This document shows positions 7,654 through 14,880 of a stretch of 21,393 nt of DNA, one piece after another. The translations under genes were made by a program, and so were the position numbers. Every line of letters begins with the position of its first letter. Within the stretch, counting starts at the first letter, position 1. The stretch comes from DSUN01 sp035527715 (GTDB lineage Bacteria > Planctomycetota > PUPC01 > DSUN01): the NCBI GenBank assembly GCA_035527715.1, contig DATKZY010000265.1:1-21393 (forward strand), in the 5' to 3' direction. Below the pieces are notes generated by a model, which worked only from the letters and a program-made list of their open reading frames with translations, did not search any database and was not told where the DNA came from.

Positions 7654-8640
7654 TCATTCCTCGGGGGCGACACCATCGCCCCCCTGCTTGCGTGCTTGGC
7701 CCTCGTGCTCGTGCCAGGCGATGGTGCGCCGAAGCCCCTCGCGCAGCGTCACGCTGGGGACCCATCGCAGGACTTTCCTCGCGCTCTCGATGTTCAACAC
7801 CCGGCGTCGGATGTTGTCAATGTCGCGGCGGTCAATGTAGACGGGAGGGATGTCGCTGCCGTAGAGCTCCATGATCAGCCTGGCAAGCTGGTTCACCGTC
7901 GTTTCCGTCCCCGTGCCGAGGTTGAAGACGTGTCCCTCGGAGCGGGGGCTCGCGAGGGCCATGAGCGTGCCCTCCACGGCGTCGTCCACGTAGGTGAAGT
8001 CGCGGGTCTGCTCGCCGTCGCCGTGGATTTGGGGCGCTTCCCCCCTGGAGACACCCTCGACAAACCTCGCCACGACGCCGCAGTACGGGTTCTCCGGGCT
8101 CTGGTTCGGGCCGTAGATGTTCGAGTAGCGCACCACCGTGGCCGGCACGCCGTAGGACTCGTAGAACGCCAGGCAGTAGTGCTCTCCGGCGAGCTTGCTC
8201 ACCGAGTAGGGGGAGAGAGGGCTGACGCCTTCATCCTCGTTGATCGGCAGGTGGCGCGGATTGCCGTACACGGAGGCCGAGGAGGTGTAGACGATGCGCT
8301 TGACTTTGGACCGGCGGGCCGCCATGAGGACATTGAGGGTGCCCCCGATGTTCGTCTCGAAGTCCTCGCGCGGATTCCTGGTGGAGACGATGATGTTTCG
8401 TGCCGCGGCATGGACCACGAATTCGGCCTCGCCTACGGCTCTCTCCACGGCGTCCGGGTCGCACACCGTGCCTCGCACGAGCGCGTAGCCCCCGCCGGCC
8501 GGCAGGTTCTCCGCCCTGCCGGTGAAGAAGTCGTCCAGAACCGTCACCGATGCCTCGAGGGCGAGGAGGCGCTCGACGATCTTCGAGCCCACGAACCCCG
8601 CGCCGCCCGTGACGAGCACTCTTCTGGCTTTGAAGTCCAC
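7654..8640 (-). CDS. NAD-dependent nucleotide-sugar epimerase/dehydratase (extended SDR)
   Basis: 328 residues from GTG 8640 (MDFKARRVLVTGG), GAGGGG 9 nt upstream. The Rossmann motif TGGAGFVG is at 11-18. The catalytic triad is TSS (119-121), Y145 and K149 in YSVSK. NIYGPNQSP at about 174-182 and GDGEQTRDFTYVDD at about 205-218 are signatures of UDP-glucose 4-epimerase and UDP-GlcNAc 4-epimerase type enzymes. It would provide an epimerised or oxidised UDP/GDP-sugar in the cytosol for the downstream glycosyltransferases. The exact sugar cannot be assigned, so GalE or WbpP naming is not justified. It is second in the operon, 58 nt after the first gene. Confidence 0.9.
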   Translation of the reverse strand: MDFKARRVLVTGGAGFVGSKIVERLLALEASVTVLDDFFTGRAENLPAGGGYALVRGTVCDPDAVERAVGEAEFVVHAAARNIIVSTRNPREDFETNIGGTLNVLMAARRSKVKRIVYTSSASVYGNPRHLPINEDEGVSPLSPYSVSKLAGEHYCLAFYESYGVPATVVRYSNIYGPNQSPENPYCGVVARFVEGVSRGEAPQIHGDGEQTRDFTYVDDAVEGTLMALASPRSEGHVFNLGTGTETTVNQLARLIMELYGSDIPPVYIDRRDIDNIRRRVLNIESARKVLRWVPSVTLREGLRRTIAWHEHEGQARKQGGDGVAPEE

Positions 8641-8698
8641 GCTTGTCTGCCCCTCAGTGGGTCATGGGTCGCGGGAACGCCACGCGCCTGCGAGGCCG

Positions 8699-9490
8699 TC
8701 AGCTTCGCAGCCGCAGCTTCAGTAGCACAAGGGGCCGCAGGATCCGCCACCAGTCCCGGAAGGCACGCATCTTGGTGAACCCGGCCCTGCGGGAGTGGTA
8801 GCGCACCGTGCACGGCACCTCGACCAGGCGGACGCCTGTGCGGATCGCTTGATAGAGCACGTAGGGCTCGAGCTCGTACGTGTCGAGCCAGGACTGCCAG
8901 AGGTTGATCCGCGGGTCGTCCAGAATCGAGAGGCGGAAGGCCCGCAGGCCATTCGTCCCGTCCGTGCAGCGACAGCCGAGGAACAGCCGCACCATCCACG
9001 CGTAGGCGCGAGTGAGCACCCGCCGCGCGACGGGGATGTTCTCGACCCGTCCGCCGGGCATCCAGCGGGAGCCTTGCACGAAGTCGGCCTTGCCCTCGAC
9101 GAGGGGCGCGAGCAGCCGGCCAAGCTCCTCCGGCACGTGCTGGTCGTCGCCCGAGATGACGGCGGCGACATCGAAGTGGTTCTCGCGGGCCCAATCAATG
9201 CCGGTGCGAATGCCCGCGCCCACGCCTCGGTTCCGCTCGTGCCGCAGGACGACGGCCCCTGCGGCTCCGGCCTCGGCCGCGGTCCCGTCCGTCGAGCCGT
9301 CGTCCACGACCACCATCCGGAGGTCGCACGGCAGACGGGGAGCGACAGCGGCGACCTTCTCGACCACCCGCCCGATCTTCCCCTCCTCGTTGTATGCCGG
9401 CGCAATCAACGCCACGAGCGGGCTCTCCTGCGGCGGCGCCGTCCCTTCTACAGTCTGTGCCCAACCCTCGCGCGTTCGGCCTGAGCTCAT
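8699..9490 (-). CDS. GT2 polyprenyl-phosphate sugar synthase-like (DPM1-like) glycosyltransferase
   Basis: 263 residues from ATG 9490; GTG 9496 is an equally possible start (see the promoter entry). Motifs: LIAPAYNEEGKI (28-39), VVDDGSTDGT (61-70), SGDDQHVP (113-120) in place of the usual DADGQHxP, FVQGSRW about 138-143, and TDGTNGLRAFR further on, typical of DPM1-like enzymes. It ends without the two extra membrane helices seen in ArnC/GtrB-type relatives. The family transfers a sugar from a nucleotide donor to polyprenyl phosphate at the cytoplasmic face. As first gene of the operon it probably supplies the lipid-linked donor for the GT-C enzyme encoded three genes downstream. Confidence 0.9.
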   Translation of the reverse strand: MSSGRTREGWAQTVEGTAPPQESPLVALIAPAYNEEGKIGRVVEKVAAVAPRLPCDLRMVVVDDGSTDGTAAEAGAAGAVVLRHERNRGVGAGIRTGIDWARENHFDVAAVISGDDQHVPEELGRLLAPLVEGKADFVQGSRWMPGGRVENIPVARRVLTRAYAWMVRLFLGCRCTDGTNGLRAFRLSILDDPRINLWQSWLDTYELEPYVLYQAIRTGVRLVEVPCTVRYHSRRAGFTKMRAFRDWWRILRPLVLLKLRLRS

Positions 9491-9502
9491 GTTCACGCGA
9501 GC

Positions 9503-9532
9503 ATTCTAGCAGGTTGCTCCGAAGAGTGTCAA
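9503..9532 (-). promoter_or_regulatory. Sigma-70-type promoter of the glycan operon, near-leaderless
   Basis: On the minus strand TTGACA (9532-9527), an 18-bp spacer, and TAGAAT (9508-9503). Transcription would start around 9495-9498, so the GTG at 9496 would be at about +1 and the ATG at 9490 within about 7 nt of the 5' end. No SD precedes either start, consistent with leaderless translation. Confidence 0.75.
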
Positions 9533-9704
9533 GGAAGGCGATGGGACCGAGAATGGCCCGCAGTCCTGGCCAGGGCCACTCGACACGCCGAGGCGCCCGT
9601 GGCATCCGATGCCAATCGGCTGGACGAAACCCCTTGGTTGCTGGTATTCTGTACAGGGTAGGGTCGAGCTTCCGGATCGGGTGGCGATGCGCGAAGGGGA
9701 GGTC

Positions 9705-9736
9705 GGCTTCATCTCCACGGGCCGAGGGATGAAGCC
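9705..9736. repeat. Short inverted repeat in the gap between the glycan operon and tRNA-Asp
   Basis: GGCTTCATC (9705-9713) and GATGAAGCC (9728-9736) are perfect 9-bp arms around 14 nt. The surrounding gap (9533-9836) has no convincing gene: short frames on both strands lack start signals. The hairpin is closer to the tRNA genes than to the operon, and no T-run follows it, so its role is open. Confidence 0.5.
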
Positions 9737-9836
9737 CAACGACCGCAAGCTCCTCCTGCGCCGCGCCTTGCATCCGTCCCGCCGACGCCGGCAACGCTGC
9801 CCGCGTGGGTCTTGAGATAGTCTCTAAATGGGGAAA

Positions 9837-9913
9837 TGGCGAGGGCGACGGGACTCGAACCCGCAACCACCAGATCGACAGTCTGGTACTCTAGCCAATT
9901 GAGCTACGCCCCC
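9837..9913 (-). tRNA. tRNA-Asp (anticodon GTC)
   Basis: 77 nt including encoded CCA. The acceptor stem GGGGGCG pairs with CGCCCTC (one G-U). D-arm GCTC...GAGT pairs with one G-U. The anticodon stem CCAGA/TCTGG encloses loop CTGTCGA, giving anticodon GTC. T-arm contains GGTTCGAGTCC. Discriminator base G, as expected for tRNA-Asp. It lies 40 nt after tRNA-Val on the same strand, probably in one transcript. Confidence 0.97.
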
Positions 9914-9953
9914 GCTTGTCAACGAACCGTTCGGCCGGCTCGCCGCCGCCGCT

Positions 9954-10030
9954 TGGTGGGCGATGACGGGTTCGAACCGCCGACTTCATCCTTGTAAGGG
10001 ATGCGCTCTAGCCAACTGAGCTAATCGCCC
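9954..10030 (-). tRNA. tRNA-Val (anticodon TAC)
   Basis: 77 nt including encoded CCA. The acceptor stem GGGCGAT/ATCGCCC is perfect, D-stem GCTC/GAGC, anticodon stem CATCC/GGATG with loop CTTACAA (anticodon TAC), T-stem GGCGG/CCGTC around TTCGAAC, discriminator A. It is the first gene of the tRNA pair, about 25 nt downstream of the predicted start site. Confidence 0.97.
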
Positions 10031-10038
10031 AAAAATGC

Positions 10039-10066
10039 TGGACGCGCTCGGCCAAGAGTATATAAT
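10039..10066 (+). promoter_or_regulatory. Promoter for the plus-strand membrane protein gene, overlapping the tRNA promoter
   Basis: TGGACG (10039-10044, 4 of 6), a 16-bp spacer and a perfect TATAAT (10061-10066). Transcription would start near 10073, leaving a leader of about 65 nt before ATG 10138. Confidence 0.55.
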
Positions 10067-10091
10067 TACCAAATCCGGGGGATTCTGTCAA
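10062..10091 (-). promoter_or_regulatory. Promoter of the tRNA-Val/tRNA-Asp transcript
   Basis: On the minus strand a consensus TTGACA (10091-10086), an 18-bp spacer and AATTAT (10067-10062, 4 of 6 matches to TATAAT). It overlaps the -10 box of the divergent promoter at 10061-10066. Confidence 0.6.
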
Positions 10092-10137
10092 CTGGGTTTT
10101 CCTCCTCCGCCGCGTGTGCGGCCAAGGGGTCGTCAGG

Positions 10138-11745
10138 ATGCGAAGACTCGTCGGGGCAATGGTGGCGGTGGCGAGCGCGCTGGCCTGCCAGGCGGGCGAG
10201 GTGGCGGTGGCGCTGCGGCCGGCGTTCGACGGGCACTTCCGCCCCGGCGCGCCGGTGTGGCTCCGCGCGACCGTGGCCAACGCGGGGGCGGGGTTCGAGG
10301 GCACCCTGGACCTGGTGGTGGACGGGCTGACGTGGCGCCAGGCGCTGCGCGTGGGGGCGCAGACGTCGGCGCGGGTGGACGTGCTGGTGGCGCCCCGGTC
10401 CGAGGCGACGCGGGCGCGGGTGGTCGTGAGGTCGAGCCGGGGCGAGGTGCTCCACGATGCGGGGGTGGGTCTGGGCCTCCGCGCCCGAGGGGATGGCGGG
10501 CCGCTGGTGGTCGCCGTGGCCGCGCCGAGGCGGGTTGTGGAGGATCTCTTCGGAAGCTGTCAGGCAACGGTCGAGGCCGGTGAGTTGCCGGCGCTGGCCG
10601 CGGGCTACGCCGCGGTGGACGCCTTGGGCTTTGCGGGCGATGGGGGCGAGGCGCCGGCGGCGGCGCGGCGGGCCATCGCGGAGTGGGTCCGCGGGGGAGG
10701 GGTGGTGGGCTTCGCCCTCGAGGATGCGGCGCCGGTGCGCACGGAGTCGCTGCTGGCGGAACTGGGCGGCTGCGCCGGCAGGGCAAGCTCCGAGGAGTGG
10801 CTCGCCGCCGCGGCGGCTCGGCACCCGACGGAAGGAGCCGATGGCAGGCTCCTGTGGCGGCTCGGCCTGGGCAAGGTGAGCGCAGGCACGCAGAAGGCGC
10901 TGGCGCATGGGCGCCTCGGGGGGCTTCTGCGGGCCGGGTCGGCAGGAGAGGAGTGGGTGGACCCGGGGCTCCACGCCGCGTTCCGCGGGGCGCGCTGGGA
11001 GGCGGCCCTGCGGTGGCGCCTGGTGGGAGGCGCGGCCGCGCTGCTGGCCGGGGGCGTGCTGGTGGCGCTCGTCGGGCTGCGCGGCCGGCGACGCGCGCTC
11101 CGGGCCGCGCTGGCGGCGGGCGTGGCGGCCGCGCTGGCCGCCGTGGCCTGGGGCGTGATGTTGCCCGCGGGGCGCGGGACGCTCGAGGCCGCCTGCGTGC
11201 TCGAGCGCGTGGCAGGGCTGGCGGGCGAGCGGCGCACCGAAGTGCTGTGCCTCGAGGCCGTGGGGCGCACGCGCGTGCGGCTCGACCTCGGCCCGGCCGA
11301 GGCGGTGGTGCCCTTCTACCGCAGTGCCGACGACGCAGGCGGCGGGGGCGAGGCCGTGATCGAGCGCGACGCCGCGGGGCGCTGGACCGTGCAGTGTGTG
11401 CTGACCCGACAGACGCGGCGCTGTTTCGCCGCATGGTGGCCGTGGCGGGAGACGCCCGAGGCCGAGCCTGCCGTCGGGCGCGGCGACGTGCTGGTCCGCG
11501 GCGGCCGCTTCGCCGTCGCAGAGGCGCAAGGAAAGTTGCCCGGCGAGCCGTGGCAGCGGCTCGACGAGTTGCGGGAATGGGGAGAGGCCCATCGCGCCCT
11601 CGCCGCCTGGCAGGCCCGGCGAGCGGGCACGGCGGCCACGTGGCGGGTCCGCCCCGACGCCGCCTGGCAGACGCTGGTGACGGGGGCGGGATTGCTGGAC
11701 TGCCGCATGCTCGCCGCCCAGGTGTGGACGCGGGTCGGAGACTGA
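10138..11745 (+). CDS. Membrane-anchored protein of unknown function with glutamine amidotransferase-like middle region
   Basis: 535 residues from ATG 10138, AAGGGG about 8 nt upstream; GTG 10114 is an alternative start but lacks the immediate signal peptide. Residues 1-19 look like a signal peptide (RRLVGAMVAVASALA). Residues about 20-115 form an Ig-like beta region (RPGAPVWLRATVANAG). Residues about 122-290 contain LAAGYAAVDAL...AEWVRGGGVV, reminiscent of the class I amidotransferase-like fold in exported proteins where an alpha/beta domain senses or binds and no catalytic Cys is obvious. Two membrane helices lie at about 295-314 and 322-343, leaving about 190 residues after them. The gene is extremely GC- and Ala/Gly/Arg-rich. 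It converges on the L,D-transpeptidase gene with a 10-bp gap. I do not recognise a named family. Confidence 0.8.
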   Translation: MRRLVGAMVAVASALACQAGEVAVALRPAFDGHFRPGAPVWLRATVANAGAGFEGTLDLVVDGLTWRQALRVGAQTSARVDVLVAPRSEATRARVVVRSSRGEVLHDAGVGLGLRARGDGGPLVVAVAAPRRVVEDLFGSCQATVEAGELPALAAGYAAVDALGFAGDGGEAPAAARRAIAEWVRGGGVVGFALEDAAPVRTESLLAELGGCAGRASSEEWLAAAAARHPTEGADGRLLWRLGLGKVSAGTQKALAHGRLGGLLRAGSAGEEWVDPGLHAAFRGARWEAALRWRLVGGAAALLAGGVLVALVGLRGRRRALRAALAAGVAAALAAVAWGVMLPAGRGTLEAACVLERVAGLAGERRTEVLCLEAVGRTRVRLDLGPAEAVVPFYRSADDAGGGGEAVIERDAAGRWTVQCVLTRQTRRCFAAWWPWRETPEAEPAVGRGDVLVRGGRFAVAEAQGKLPGEPWQRLDELREWGEAHRALAAWQARRAGTAATWRVRPDAAWQTLVTGAGLLDCRMLAAQVWTRVGD

Positions 11746-11755
11746 CCGCGTCCTT

Positions 11756-12670
11756 TCACGGGCGGATGACGATCTTGCTGTGGCCCGGCACGACGAGGTC
11801 GAAAAGCCACTCGACATCCTGGTTGGCCATGCGGACGCAGCCCTTGGATTCCTCCTTGCCGATGGCATCCGGCTCCCAGGTGCCGTGGATGCCGTATTCG
11901 GCCTGGACGGTGATCCAGCGCGTGCCGAGCGGGTTGTTCTTCTTGTCGCCGAAGGGCACGGGGGGGTAGACGGCGGCGTAGACGGGCTCGCGGAGCTTGT
12001 GGCCGGCGACAAATTCGCCGACCGGGGTCGTGCCGTTCTTGCCCAGCCCGATGCGGAACTCCCGCACCCAGAACCCGTCCTTGGTCACGGTGAGGTGGAA
12101 GTCGCTCTTGTCCACCGCCACGTCGAAGCCGCCGGGCACGATCTTGAGGTTCTGGCCGATGCGCAGTATGTCGCCCTTGATGCCGTTGATCCGGCGCAGC
12201 AGCTCGACTGTGGTCTTGTGCTTCCCCGCGACCTTGATCAGCGAATCGCCCGCGACCACCTTGTAGAGCACGGCGAACGGGGCGACAACCTTGCCGGCGA
12301 AGAATGCCTCCTCGCTGAGCTTGACGAGGCGCGACCGGATCTCCTCGCCCCGCTTGGCCTTGGGATCGCTCAGGAGCGCGTTGGACAACGTCCTGTAGGC
12401 ATCCACGGTCTTGCCCGCCGCCAGCTCCTCGTCGGCCTTGCTCAGCACGGCGTCGGCGTCCACCGGCTCGACCTTCTTGGGCGGCTCGACGGGCCCCTTG
12501 GCGGGTTCTTCCCCCGGCTTTGTGGGCGGTTCGGGCGGCGTCTCCGTGCTCACCTTGGGCGAGGGCTCGGGCGGCGCCGTCACCGAGGGCTTCCGCGGGC
12601 GGAGCAGCAGCACGATGGCCACGACGATGACGACGACCACGGCGCCGAGAGCAATCCACGACCTTTTCAT
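11756..12670 (-). CDS. Membrane-anchored L,D-transpeptidase (LysM + YkuD)
   Basis: 304 residues from ATG 12670, with GGAGG 7 nt upstream. An N-terminal signal anchor (about 5-24) is followed by a Pro/Glu/Lys-rich linker (27-70), a TPR-like helical stretch (about 72-127), a LysM domain (about 135-178, YKVVAGDSLIKVAGKH) and a YkuD catalytic domain (about 184-303). The active site is IHGT with H262 and SKGCVRM with C278 and R280. The family cross-links peptidoglycan stem peptides (3-3 links) or attaches proteins to the wall in the periplasm; LysM binds the glycan. All key residues are present. It has its own promoter and terminator-separated upstream neighbour. Confidence 0.94.
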   Translation of the reverse strand: MKRSWIALGAVVVVIVVAIVLLLRPRKPSVTAPPEPSPKVSTETPPEPPTKPGEEPAKGPVEPPKKVEPVDADAVLSKADEELAAGKTVDAYRTLSNALLSDPKAKRGEEIRSRLVKLSEEAFFAGKVVAPFAVLYKVVAGDSLIKVAGKHKTTVELLRRINGIKGDILRIGQNLKIVPGGFDVAVDKSDFHLTVTKDGFWVREFRIGLGKNGTTPVGEFVAGHKLREPVYAAVYPPVPFGDKKNNPLGTRWITVQAEYGIHGTWEPDAIGKEESKGCVRMANQDVEWLFDLVVPGHSKIVIRP

Positions 12671-12851
12671 CAGCCTGCCTCCGAGGGGTCACTAGGGCTT
12701 GGGGGCGGCCAGCCCGGCGGACCCGACATATAGGAACCGGTTGCGGACCTCACGTGCGCGCGACTGTTCCGGCACGGGATCATCGGGGAGTGCTCTCGCT
12801 TCGGGGACCGGCTCAGGGGCCATTGCCCCAAGCCATGCCGTACCGCTCACA

Positions 12852-12880
12852 AGTGTATCAAATGCCTCCGGCAGATTCAA
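12852..12880 (-). promoter_or_regulatory. Probable promoter of the L,D-transpeptidase gene
   Basis: On the minus strand TTGAAT (12880-12875), 17-bp spacer, TACACT (12857-12852). It lies just past the terminator of the SGNH gene and gives a leader of about 175 nt. A 62-codon TTG-started frame also begins at 12880, but it starts on the -35 box itself and has no SD. Confidence 0.5.
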
Positions 12881-12892
12881 GACCCAGGCTGC

Positions 12893-12919
12893 AAAAAAAG
12901 CCGGGCCGCGCTGGCCGGG
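12893..12919 (-). terminator. Intrinsic terminator of the secreted SGNH hydrolase gene
   Basis: Immediately after the stop codon the minus strand reads a GC-rich hairpin (CCGGCC AGCGC GGCCCGG, one bulged C) followed by seven T (12899-12893). Confidence 0.75.
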
Positions 12920-12920
12920 G

Positions 12921-14357
12921 TCACTTCAGCGGCGGCTCGAAGACGTCGAATGCCGTGACCGCGAGCGGGCCGTTGCCTTCGGCCACGAGCCTCAGCGTGT
13001 GCGGGCCGTTGGCCAGGTTCCAGGCGAGCGTGACCCGTGCCTTGTCTTCGCGGAAGCTCACCCGCCCGACGGTGCAGCGGGTGACATCGAAGGTCCACTT
13101 GTCGCCCGTGCGGTTGCTCTCGGGCTGGCGCCAGAATTCGGGCTCCATGATGATCTGGCCGCTCTTGCTGGTGAAGGGCTTCTTGTTGTTCCCCGTGCCG
13201 TCGGGGCCGGTGACGCTGCCGACGAGTTCGTAGTCGCCCGCGTCGTTGGTCATCGTGAGGGTCCAGCTCTGGGGCACGACGTTGGTGCCCAGCGACAGGC
13301 GGTGGGGCGAGCGGTCGCGCGGCGGGTTGGGCCGCAACGGGGCGTTCTTGGGGTCGGGCTGGATGTAGCTGGCCTGGAACACAGGCGCCTCCGCCGCGGG
13401 CTTGCCGTCGAGCCACACCTGGGCGCTGCCGCCCTCGGCGTGTCGCCACGCGATGAGGTCAATGCGGTTGCCCGTGAAGCCCACCTCGATCGCGGCGCCC
13501 TTGTCGCTCGCCGAGACCGAGCCGGTGCCCCTCGACCAGTTCCCGCTCAGCTTCACGTCGGGCGAGGTGTCGGCCTTGATGCGCCGCTCGCGCGAGCGCG
13601 GGTCGTAGGCGAATTTTCCCCCCGGGCGGTGGAAGTGGCGGGCGATGTTCCTGTTCGTCATCAGCGCCGCATAGGCGCTCTCGTGGACGGCGTCGGCCAG
13701 CAGGCTCTTGATCTCGAGCTTGTTGGCGACCATGTACTCGGTGATCTCGCGGCGGCTCTCGACCAGCTCGACGCCGTGCTTCTCGCACACGGCGCGGAGC
13801 CTCGGGATGTCCTGGTGGCTGCACGGCAGGTCGGGGTCGGGCCACTGCTTCTCGTGGGGCAGGCACCAGTGGATGGTGCCGACGACGATGTCGGCGGTCG
13901 TGCCCTGCCGCAGGTCCACGATCAGCTTCTCCAGGTCGTCCACCTTCCCGAAGTTGTAGAGGATCACGACGTCGGGCTGCTCGGGGATGACCAGGTGGCG
14001 TGCCCAGCCGCGCGTGAGGTGATAGGGCGTCGAGTTGCCGGCGAAGCGCTTGTAGACCACCTTCGGCATGTTCGGGAAGCGGGGCTTGAGCAGCCCGACG
14101 AGGGTCGAGCCGTCGCCGAGGCCGTTCGTGAAGCTCGACCCGATGGCCCAGATGAGCAGGGGTCGCTCGGGGTCGAAGCCCTTCTCGAGCTTCTCGATCG
14201 CGAGCGCCATGTTCGCCCCATCGCTCGGCCGCGGCGGAGCCTGATACTCCGCCGCGCCTTCGGGCGGCTTCGGCGCGGGCCTGGCACCCCCCTGCGCCTC
14301 GAGGCACAACCCCAGGCCCAACGCGACGGCCAGCACAACTGCCGTTCCCGCTTGCAT
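12921..14357 (-). CDS. Secreted SGNH-type hydrolase with C-terminal beta domain
   Basis: 478 residues from ATG 14357 (MQAGTAVVLAVALG), AAGGAG 10 nt upstream; the frame stays open further upstream but without signal peptide or SD. Signal peptide about 1-23, then a Pro-rich linker. The SGNH domain covers about 60-245: block I IGSSFTNG (72-79, nucleophile S75 in a GSS version of GDS), FAGNST (105-110), and block V DAVHES with D222 and H225. Residues about 265-478 form beta-sandwich-like regions (VWLDGKPAAEAPVF, HTLRLVAEGNGPLAV) like carbohydrate-associated modules. SGNH enzymes hydrolyse esters, often acetyl or acyl groups on glycans. Export suggests action on surface or environmental polysaccharide; substrate unknown. 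Confidence 0.87.
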   Translation of the reverse strand: MQAGTAVVLAVALGLGLCLEAQGGARPAPKPPEGAAEYQAPPRPSDGANMALAIEKLEKGFDPERPLLIWAIGSSFTNGLGDGSTLVGLLKPRFPNMPKVVYKRFAGNSTPYHLTRGWARHLVIPEQPDVVILYNFGKVDDLEKLIVDLRQGTTADIVVGTIHWCLPHEKQWPDPDLPCSHQDIPRLRAVCEKHGVELVESRREITEYMVANKLEIKSLLADAVHESAYAALMTNRNIARHFHRPGGKFAYDPRSRERRIKADTSPDVKLSGNWSRGTGSVSASDKGAAIEVGFTGNRIDLIAWRHAEGGSAQVWLDGKPAAEAPVFQASYIQPDPKNAPLRPNPPRDRSPHRLSLGTNVVPQSWTLTMTNDAGDYELVGSVTGPDGTGNNKKPFTSKSGQIIMEPEFWRQPESNRTGDKWTFDVTRCTVGRVSFREDKARVTLAWNLANGPHTLRLVAEGNGPLAVTAFDVFEPPLK

Positions 14358-14508
14358 CTCTGTCTCACTCCTTTCCTCTCTCACACCCACGCAAGAGCCT
14401 ACAGAACTCCGTCCCCGCGCGCAAGGGGGCAGTGAGGCCCCCACGAGTCCGGTCTGAGGCATTCCGCGCCCCAATTCGCCCATTCTCGCCCTTCCGGCTC
14501 AGAGTTCC

Positions 14509-14788
14509 TCAGAGCTCGCAGAGTCGCTCGACGAGGCCGGCCCGAAGCGGGTTGCGGTGGACGTAGAGCAGGAGTTGCCGCAGGTAGGACTCGTCCTCTA
14601 TCACGAACCCCCTGAACCGCCCCTGGAAGAGGTGGCCGCTGCGGTCATGGCGGGCGTTGAACCAGTTGGTGTAGGCGACGCCTAGCCACGGCATCGCGCG
14701 GGAGAGGTTGGGGCGCAGGGTCCGGAGCACCAGGTGGTGGTGGTTGGGCATCAGCACGTAGGCCCATGACACCCGCCAGTCGGTGGCC
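14509..14788 (-). pseudogene. Remnant of a REP-associated tyrosine (IS200-like Y1/HUH) transposase
   Basis: A translated stretch of about 92 residues matches the core of RAYT-like transposases: DWRVSWAYVLMPNHHHLVL with the HUH motif (NHHH), SGHLFQGRF, SYLRQLLLYVHRNPLRAGLV, ending in TGA 14511-14509. The Tyr of LLYVHRNP (codon 14565-14563) aligns, as far as I can recall, with the catalytic Tyr of E. coli TnpA-REP. The N-terminal strand that normally opens with YHVTxRG is missing, because the frame upstream runs into the promoter and coding region of the opposite-strand gene, and the tail after AGLV is cut short. Longest internal ATG frame is 80 codons (from 14751). Intact relatives are longer, so this is decayed, yet its surviving codons are free of stops. 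Confidence 0.82.
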
Positions 14789-14790
14789 CC

Positions 14791-14819
14791 TTGACTTCCC
14801 CGAGCGGCTGGGCTACATT
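14791..14819 (+). promoter_or_regulatory. Sigma-70-type promoter of the SGNH-DUF1080 gene
   Basis: TTGACT (14791-14796), exactly 17 bp, TACATT (14814-14819). The predicted start near 14826 leaves a leader of about 55 nt. The -35 box begins within a few bases of where transposase homology on the other strand ends. Confidence 0.7.
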
Positions 14820-14880
14820 GCCTCCGCAGCACGCGGCAACGCAGGGGCCCAGCGATGAACGTCGTGAACAGGAGAAGCTC

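Noticed and set aside
9609..9815. Small plus-strand frame ending in an arginine-rich tail
   Set aside because: No SD or clear promoter; it spans the inverted repeat at 9705-9736 and ends beside the tRNA gene.
12692..12880. A 62-codon minus-strand frame upstream of the L,D-transpeptidase
   Set aside because: Its TTG start lies on the predicted -35 box, it has no SD, and its third-codon positions lack the strong GC bias of neighbouring genes.
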